A DNA stretch of 10,991 nt from the NCBI GenBank assembly GCA_945949385.1, contig CAMFEL010000061.1, positions 1 to 10,991 of the forward strand, written 5' to 3'. A program made the translations under genes and the position numbers. Under the pieces are notes generated by a model that saw only the letters and a program-made list of their open reading frames with translations, did not search any database and had not been told where the DNA came from. Positions 6,237 to 10,991 of this stretch are shown here, piece by piece. Position 1 is the first letter of the stretch, and the number at the start of each line of letters is the position of its first letter. The DNA is from an uncultured Clostridia bacterium (GTDB taxonomy: Bacteria > Bacillota > Clostridia > Oscillospirales > CAG-272).

Positions 6237-7649
6237 TTACTCTGCCGCTGTCTTTTCGCTTTCGATTATTTTGCGTCCCATCAGAACGCCCATTACACTT
6301 GCCATCATAAGTCCGCGGGTCCAGCCGCTGCTGTCGCCCAGACAGTGCAGATTGCCGATGTTGGTATTGAGGCTTTGATCCATACGGACTTTATTGGAAT
6401 AGAATTTAAGCTCGGGGCTGTACAGCAGGGTCTCGGTTGAAGCAAAGCCCGGCACTACCATATCAAGCATTCTGATAAACTCGATTATGTTGGTCATGGC
6501 GCGGTAGGGCATAGCGGCGGTTATGTCTCCGGGTACTGCGTCCTTCAAAGTAGGCTTTACATTTGCAAAAGCCAGCTCCTTTGCCCAGGTGCGCTTGCCG
6601 TCCAGTATATCGCCGTAGCGCTGAACGAGGATATGTCCCGCCCCCAGCATATTTGTAAGCTCGCCTACCTTCTGAGCGTAGGCAATAGGCTGATTGAAGG
6701 GCTCGGTGAAATTGTGGCTTACGAGAATTGCAAGGTTTGTGTTGTCGCTCTTGTTATCTTTATAGCTGTGACCGTTGACTACCGCAAGGTCGTTGTCGTA
6801 GTTTTCCTGCGCCACAAAGCCGCCGGGATTCTGACAGAAGGTGCGCACCTTGTTTTTCCACGGCTTGGGATAGCCGATAAGCTTGCTTTCGTACAGCACG
6901 CGGTTGACCTTTTCCATGACTTCGTTCCGGCACTCAACGCGCACGCCGATGTCGACGGTTCCCGGCTTATGGGCGATATTGTGCTCCGCGCATATTTTTT
7001 CAAGCCAGTCTGCTCCGCGGCGTCCGGTTGCAATAACTACGCGGGAAGCGCGTATCTCTCTTTCGGAGTTGCCCTCATGGACTATGACTCCGCGGCAGAC
7101 GCTGCCGTCAAGGATAATGTTCTCGCAGCTTGCGCCGAAAAGCATATCTACTCCGTGCTCCCGGAGCCATATCTGTATGTCCAAATACAGCTTCTGCGCC
7201 TTTTCCGTTCCCAGATGGCGAATGGGACAGTCCACAAGCTTCAGTCCCGCTTTGATGGCGTTCTTTCTGATTTCCTTTATTTCGTCGCTGTTTCCGATGC
7301 CCTCGATGTGGGGATCCGCGCCGAATTCAAGGTATATTTTATCCGTATAGTCTATAAGCTCCTGAGCCGTCTCCGCGCCTATAAGGTCGGGCAGGTCTCC
7401 GCCTACTTCATATGAAAGGGAGAGCTTTCCGTCAGAAAAGGCGCCTGCGCCGGAAAATCCGGTGGTAATGTTGCAGCCGCCCGCGCAGTTTACGCAATGA
7501 CCTACATCGGCTTTGGGACAATGACGCTTTTCAACGGGCTTTCCTTTTTCTATAAGCAGGATCTTCTGCTTTGAACCGTGCCGAAGCATTTCAAGGGCGG
7601 TAAAAATACCGGCGGGGCCGGCACCTACAATTATAAGATCGTAAGACAT
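6237..7649 (-). CDS. COG2509-like FAD-dependent dehydrogenase
   Basis: This 470-residue soluble flavoprotein begins with a dinucleotide-binding fold: GAGPAG at 9-14 and the acidic IEKG at 33-36. It then has a cysteine-rich segment with Cys44, Cys52, Cys55 and Cys59, running into TGFSGAGAFSDGKLS (63-77), a hallmark of the uncharacterised FAD-dependent dehydrogenase group COG2509. Further FAD-contact-like regions are RVVIATGRRGADW (203-215) and, near the end, LHCLGDSSGWTRGLMMASVMG (434-454), which resembles the C-terminal FAD site of related oxidoreductases. The redox substrate is unknown for the family. The start is set by the Rossmann motif beginning right after it; the ribosome site is weak (ACAGG 9 bases upstream). 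A consensus-like promoter lies at 7765-7793. The NAGPA-domain gene follows after 19 bases and is probably in the same transcript. Confidence 0.85.
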   Translation of the reverse strand: MSYDLIIVGAGPAGIFTALEMLRHGSKQKILLIEKGKPVEKRHCPKADVGHCVNCAGGCNITTGFSGAGAFSDGKLSLSYEVGGDLPDLIGAETAQELIDYTDKIYLEFGADPHIEGIGNSDEIKEIRKNAIKAGLKLVDCPIRHLGTEKAQKLYLDIQIWLREHGVDMLFGASCENIILDGSVCRGVIVHEGNSEREIRASRVVIATGRRGADWLEKICAEHNIAHKPGTVDIGVRVECRNEVMEKVNRVLYESKLIGYPKPWKNKVRTFCQNPGGFVAQENYDNDLAVVNGHSYKDNKSDNTNLAILVSHNFTEPFNQPIAYAQKVGELTNMLGAGHILVQRYGDILDGKRTWAKELAFANVKPTLKDAVPGDITAAMPYRAMTNIIEFIRMLDMVVPGFASTETLLYSPELKFYSNKVRMDQSLNTNIGNLHCLGDSSGWTRGLMMASVMGVLMGRKIIESEKTAAE

Positions 7650-7764
7650 GGTGGAGAACCTGTAAATCCTTTCAGTTTGTTTAGCTTATGTATGCTTCCG
7701 TGTCGGTTACGGAGAAAACTGGGTTTATGTAATACTTTATAATTCCGCTTAATCATCCACAATA

Positions 7765-7793
7765 ATTCTATCACGGAGAAGGCGCAAAGTCAA
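7765..7793 (-). promoter_or_regulatory. Promoter of the FAD gene / NAGPA gene unit
   Basis: Read leftward: TTGACT (7793-7788), a 17-base spacer, then TAGAAT (7770-7765), one mismatch in each box. An inverted repeat (AAGCA 7792-7796, TGCTT 7803-7807, six bases between) touches the -35 box, and the seven-base GTCAAGC recurs at 7789-7795 and 7809-7815. These could be an operator. Confidence 0.65.
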
Positions 7794-7818
7794 GCATACA
7801 TTTGCTTCGTCAAGCTTT

Positions 7819-7854
7819 TTTAACATTATATTATCTGTTATTTAACATTATATT
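7819..7854 (+). repeat. Direct 14-bp repeat upstream of gpsA
   Basis: TTTAACATTATATT occurs identically at 7819-7832 and 7841-7854, a 22-base period of about two helical turns. It lies upstream of the gpsA -35 region, where an activator site or AT-rich UP element would lie. Confidence 0.6.
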
Positions 7855-7866
7855 TGAGTCTCCTGC

Positions 7867-7898
7867 TTGCATTTTGCGGTAAGTTGTGTTATTATAAT
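7867..7898 (+). promoter_or_regulatory. Probable gpsA promoter
   Basis: A perfect TATAAT lies at 7893-7898. The best upstream match is TTGCAT (7867-7872), spaced 20 bases from it, or 17 bases from an overlapping TATTAT (7890-7895). The -35 box is poor, which fits a promoter helped by an activator or by the AT-rich repeats upstream. Confidence 0.45.
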
Positions 7899-7964
7899 GA
7901 CAGAACAGAGTACTTGCGGACTGATTTTGACAAGATTCTCATATTTTCATATATAGGAGAAGAA

Positions 7965-8966
7965 ATGGATATAGGCGTTCTCGGAGCGGGAACATGGGGT
8001 ATTGCGCTTGCAAAGCTCCTTTGTGAAAACGGACACCGTGTTACCGTGTGGTCAGCCCTTCCTCAGGAGATTGAGTGGCTGTCCGGCGGTCACGAGCATA
8101 CGCATCTGCCCGGAGTAAAGCTTCCTGCCGACATTGAATATACTGACAATATAGAAAAAGCCCTCGGCGGAGAATTTGTTCTGTCAGCCGTGCCCTCTGC
8201 CTATCTCAGGTCTACCGTCCGTACGGCGGCTCCTTTTCTGAGAGCGGAGCAGACCATTATTGACGCTGCCAAGGGTATGGAATCCGGTACTCTGTTTACC
8301 CTGACAGAGGTCATAGCCGACGAGATGAAAAAATGCGGCGTTGCCTTTTCGCCCAAGCTTGTTGCCCTATCAGGCCCCACTCACGCCGAGGAGGTTGCGG
8401 TGGGTATGCCTACATCGGTAGTATGCGCCTGCGAGGATGAGGAATGTGCAAAAAAAGCGGCTGCGCTGTTTATGAATTCCTGTATGCGGGTATATACCAA
8501 TACGGATGTACGGGGCGTTGAGCTTTGCGGGGCTTTGAAAAATGTCATCGCTCTTGCCTCCGGTATGATAAGCGGTATGGGTTACGGAGACAACACCCGC
8601 GCCATGCTTATTACCCGCGGCATTGCGGAGATAACCCGCGTAGGACTTGCCATGGGCTGTAAGCGCCGCACCTTTATGGGACTTGCCGGTATAGGCGACC
8701 TTATAGTAACCTGTACCTCCCGTCACAGCAGAAACAACCGCTGCGGCGAGTATATAGGGCAGGGTATGACATACAAAGAGGCATCGGAAAAGGTAGGTAT
8801 GGTGGTTGAGGGTTACTACGCTCTGGAAGCCGCCGCGGAGATTTCCCGCAGATACGGGGAGATGCCGATAATAAACGCGGTGTACGATGTCGTTATGAAC
8901 GGCAGAGCGCCGTCGGACGCTATGGAGGCTCTTATGTCCAGAGCCATGCGCTCCGAGCTTGACTGA
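7965..8966 (+). CDS. gpsA: NAD(P)-dependent glycerol-3-phosphate dehydrogenase
   Basis: GpsA reduces dihydroxyacetone phosphate to sn-glycerol 3-phosphate, the backbone for phospholipids and glycerol-phosphate polymers, in the cytoplasm. The 333-residue length is typical. Residues 7-12 (GAGTWG) form the nucleotide-binding loop, followed by AAKGME (101-106), SGPTHAEEV (136-144), CGALKNVIALASG (188-200, with catalytic Lys192), GDNTRAMLITRG (208-219), GLAGIGDLIVTCTSRHSRN (239-257) and VVEGYYA (280-286). The ATG at 7965 is chosen because AGGAG (7955-7959) lies five bases upstream and the Rossmann fold starts at once. The frame is open further upstream to 7854, but that part contains the promoter. 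The solute-binding protein gene begins 36 bases after its stop. The partner gene plsY, often a neighbour in Bacillota, is not in the window. Confidence 0.96.
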   Translation: MDIGVLGAGTWGIALAKLLCENGHRVTVWSALPQEIEWLSGGHEHTHLPGVKLPADIEYTDNIEKALGGEFVLSAVPSAYLRSTVRTAAPFLRAEQTIIDAAKGMESGTLFTLTEVIADEMKKCGVAFSPKLVALSGPTHAEEVAVGMPTSVVCACEDEECAKKAAALFMNSCMRVYTNTDVRGVELCGALKNVIALASGMISGMGYGDNTRAMLITRGIAEITRVGLAMGCKRRTFMGLAGIGDLIVTCTSRHSRNNRCGEYIGQGMTYKEASEKVGMVVEGYYALEAAAEISRRYGEMPIINAVYDVVMNGRAPSDAMEALMSRAMRSELD

Positions 8967-9002
8967 GCTATCAAAAAATTATTTTTTACAGGAGATACAC
9001 CT

Positions 9003-10547
9003 ATGAAAGCAAAAAGAATAATTGCGTTTCTGCTTGCGGCTCTGATGTGTGTGCCGCTCTTTGCGGCTTGTGCAAAGGAGCAGGGCGGTACCGCCAACAC
9101 ACGTCCTTCGGGTGATACCGGAAGCAGTGACCCCGACTTCCCCAACGCTGACTATGAAAAAGAGGACTTTACCTTCCTCTACATCAAGCATTCCGATGTG
9201 GGCAAGGACTACTACGGCGGCAACTATCTTGATTCCGACGCCCTTGAGGGCCTGACGATCGAGGACGCGGTTTACGAGAGAAACCTGGCAGTTGAGGAAA
9301 AGTATAACGTAACTGTTACCCAGGATGTTACCATAAGCGGCGACCCTGCCAAGCTTCTGCAGAAAAAGTATATGTCCGGAGAATTCAACTTCGATGTCAT
9401 ATACGGCTGGTGCTACAAGCTGGGAGCTTGCATTACCGAGAACTATTTCGAGGACTTTTACAAGCTTCGCGATAACGGTACTGCAAATCTTGACGAGGAA
9501 TACTGGAGTCCCACGGCTATGGAGGACCTTACCGTTGACGGCAAGCTTTACCTCTGCATGAACGATATTACTATGAACAAGCTTGAATGGGCAGGATTCA
9601 TATTCTTCAATAAGGATATCTATGAGGATAACAGACTTGAGGATGAGTTCGGCTCCTCCATATATGAGATGGTGGATAACGGCACATGGACTCTTGATAC
9701 ATATCTTAAAATGGTATCCTTCGTAAGCTCCGACCTTGACGGTAACGGTAAGTTTGACAAGGAAGACCTTTACGGTCTGCTTGACGGCGGCAACTCCGGC
9801 GCAGATACCGCTCATTGGTGCGGCGTGGACTATACCGCTAAAAACGATGACGGGTCTTATTCTCTTAATTTCTACTGTGAACAGCTTCTTGCCATCATAG
9901 GCAAGGTTAATCCCGTATACAGCAATAACAAATATGTGCTGACTTACGACAACATCTGGCAGGATAACGCGGATATGAGCGGCTCTACCGACCAGTGGGA
10001 GTATGCCCGTTCCTTCTTTGCTACCGACCACGCTTTGTTCTGCACCGGCAGCGCATATATAACCAGCGAGTTCCGTAATATGGAAAGCTCCTACGGTATC
10101 ATCCCCTGTCCCAAGTACGATGAAAACCAGAAGAGCTACTACGCAGGTGTCAGCAGCCTCGCTTCCATCTTTGCTCTGCCCTCTACCCAGAGAACAGACA
10201 TGAAGACCGCAGGTCTTGAGAGAACAGGTACGGTGCTTGAGTATATGGCATACAAGTCAAATCAGATCCTTCTGCCCGTATACTATGATACTCTTCTGAA
10301 GGGTCAGAGACTTGACAACGACGACGACCAGAGAATGCTGGATGTTATCCGTGCTTCTGTCCGCTTTGAGTTTGTTGACTCTGTAGGTATAGAGGACTTC
10401 GGTACTATTCTCGGTTCTATGTTCACCAGACCTTCTTCCGCGACCTCCACTTATGACCGCAACAAGAGAAAGCTTCAGAAGAATCTTGACGATTTCTACA
10501 GCGATGTTGTTCTTCTTGAGACTAAGCAGGCTTCAACGGATAAATAA
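9003..10547 (+). CDS. Extracellular solute-binding lipoprotein, substrate unknown
   Basis: The 514-residue product begins with a basic start, a hydrophobic stretch (6-20) and the lipobox LFAAC, giving lipidation at Cys23 (Phe at -3 is slightly unusual). A Gly/Ser/Thr/Asp-rich linker (24-48) follows. The mature part resembles large carbohydrate-type (family 1) ABC solute-binding proteins, with an FTFLY strand (56-60), the DVIYGW segment (131-136) and many aromatic residues. Residues 244-255 (DLDGNGKFDKED) form an EF-hand-like loop with Asp/Asn at positions 1, 3, 5, 9 and 12, a feature seen in related sugar-binding proteins and likely to hold calcium. AGGAG lies 8 bases before the ATG. No promoter is obvious in the 36-base gap to gpsA, so it may be read through from gpsA. 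No permease or ATPase follows; the gene ends at a strong terminator. The sugar cargo is inferred from the family only. Confidence 0.82.
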   Translation: MKAKRIIAFLLAALMCVPLFAACAKEQGGTANTRPSGDTGSSDPDFPNADYEKEDFTFLYIKHSDVGKDYYGGNYLDSDALEGLTIEDAVYERNLAVEEKYNVTVTQDVTISGDPAKLLQKKYMSGEFNFDVIYGWCYKLGACITENYFEDFYKLRDNGTANLDEEYWSPTAMEDLTVDGKLYLCMNDITMNKLEWAGFIFFNKDIYEDNRLEDEFGSSIYEMVDNGTWTLDTYLKMVSFVSSDLDGNGKFDKEDLYGLLDGGNSGADTAHWCGVDYTAKNDDGSYSLNFYCEQLLAIIGKVNPVYSNNKYVLTYDNIWQDNADMSGSTDQWEYARSFFATDHALFCTGSAYITSEFRNMESSYGIIPCPKYDENQKSYYAGVSSLASIFALPSTQRTDMKTAGLERTGTVLEYMAYKSNQILLPVYYDTLLKGQRLDNDDDQRMLDVIRASVRFEFVDSVGIEDFGTILGSMFTRPSSATSTYDRNKRKLQKNLDDFYSDVVLLETKQASTDK

Positions 10548-10570
10548 TCATTTATCTGTATGCTGATATA

Positions 10571-10604
10571 ACAGCCCGTCATCATCGGATGACGGGCTGT
10601 TTTT
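10571..10604 (+). terminator. Strong intrinsic terminator behind the solute-binding protein gene
   Basis: ACAGCCCGTCATC (10571-10583) and its exact complement (10588-10600) form a 13-bp stem with the loop ATCG, followed by TTTT (10601-10604). It begins 24 bases after the stop codon. In the leftward direction the stem is followed by TTATAT, so it may also weakly end the gene at the right edge. Confidence 0.92.
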
Positions 10605-10621
10605 CGTCTATGCTTGCAGCT

Positions 10622-10991
10622 TCAGGCGTTTTGCGCTTCCTCAAGCGCTGTCACGCGGGACTCAAGAGATTTGATCTTCGAGAGCAGTTCTTCCACAACC
10701 GCCTGTACAGTTGCAGAAACGAGCTCGCTATTCTCGTTATCAAAGATCACAGATCTTGAATCAATTATGGCGGCGGCGTCTATACGGGAAATAATATATG
10801 CAAACAGATTTCCCATATTGATATAGCGTTCGCTGCTGTTTTTAATGTGATACAGTAACATTCGGTCATCATTTTCCACAGCAGAGAAGCTTATCGGAGA
10901 AATATCGGCGTCGGCGCGTGTTGCTTTGTTTTCAAGCAGAGCGTCGGTCTCACTTTGGGAATAAACGCTGTCCGGTATGGAATTGCACTTT
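10622..10991 (-). CDS. C-terminal end of a coiled-coil, possibly phage-tail-like protein (partial)
   Basis: The frame runs open from the window edge to a TGA at 10622, giving 122 visible residues; the N-terminus is outside. A GTG at 10879 could act as a start for an 85-residue product, but no ribosome site stands out and the upstream frame reads as sensible protein, so a longer gene is more likely. The visible part starts with SVYSQSETDALLENKA, resembling the short YxKxExDxLLxxKA repeats common in phage tail-fibre and other trimeric surface proteins. It ends in a heptad-like stretch (VEELLSKIKSLESRVTALEE) typical of a coiled coil. The function is not established. Confidence 0.55.
   Translation of the reverse strand, partial: KCNSIPDSVYSQSETDALLENKATRADADISPISFSAVENDDRMLLYHIKNSSERYINMGNLFAYIISRIDAAAIIDSRSVIFDNENSELVSATVQAVVEELLSKIKSLESRVTALEEAQNA

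Larger units (their letters stand above)
7650..7964. other. Divergent control region between the FAD gene and gpsA
   Basis: This 315-base gene-free, AT-rich stretch holds a leftward promoter (7765-7793), its leader of about 108 bases, an inverted repeat on the leftward -35 box, a 14-bp direct repeat (7819-7854), and a rightward -10 box (7893-7898) with a leader of about 60 bases to gpsA. I see no small gene or known riboswitch here. Confidence 0.7.

Noticed and set aside
6633..7415. Rightward open frame (260 residues) opposite the FAD dehydrogenase gene
   Set aside because: Antisense shadow of a clearly recognisable flavoprotein.
7927..7955. Perfect TTGACA with TATATA 17 bases later, just before gpsA
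   Set aside because: The -10 box would overlap the ribosome site and leave a leader of only a few bases, so the upstream TATAAT is more plausible, though this cannot be excluded.
8979..10031. Long leftward open frame (350 residues) opposite the solute-binding protein gene
   Set aside because: It is an antisense shadow: the rightward frame has a ribosome site, lipobox and solute-binding-like sequence, while the antisense product resembles no family and has no ribosome site.

Overview
The window is ordinary chromosomal housekeeping and cell-envelope DNA from an anaerobic Bacillota, most likely class Clostridia (uncultured gut-type Oscillospirales or a relative). This rests on mid GC content, AGGAG-type ribosome binding sites, TTGACA/TATAAT-like promoters with 17-bp spacers, a CsaB-type pyruvyltransferase, a COG2509-type FAD protein and a Cys-lipidated solute-binding protein. 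The taxonomic call is an inference, because there is no rRNA gene here.

Left part (1-3676, all leftward). Two hairpin terminators (1-38, 51-82) lie behind metK (S-adenosylmethionine synthetase). As given, metK is broken: about 34 bp are missing near its middle, which shifts the frame and removes the segment holding a catalytic lysine. Upstream of metK, 42 bases away, is an AI-2E/PerM-family membrane protein with its own consensus-like promoter (2714-2742). Upstream of that is birA, a biotin-protein ligase lacking the DNA-binding domain.

Middle part (3677-7649). birA diverges from csaB across a 172-base gap with back-to-back promoter candidates. csaB (rightward, probable TTG start) converges on a leftward two-gene unit: a COG2509-like FAD-dependent dehydrogenase followed by a membrane-anchored phosphodiester glycosidase (NAGPA domain). 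A shared hairpin at 4993-5022 separates the convergent genes. csaB and the NAGPA protein both point to cell-surface polysaccharide chemistry.

Right part (7650-10991). A 315-base AT-rich divergent control region carries promoters and short repeats. It is followed by gpsA (glycerol-3-phosphate dehydrogenase, phospholipid precursor supply) and, 36 bases later, a solute-binding lipoprotein with no transporter permease beside it. A strong terminator (10571-10604) closes this unit. The right edge holds the C-terminal end of a leftward protein with phage-tail-like and coiled-coil features, cut by the window border.

I see no CRISPR array, insertion sequence, tRNA, rRNA or convincing undescribed system. 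The most notable item is the metK lesion, which is either a real pseudogene or a sequence error.
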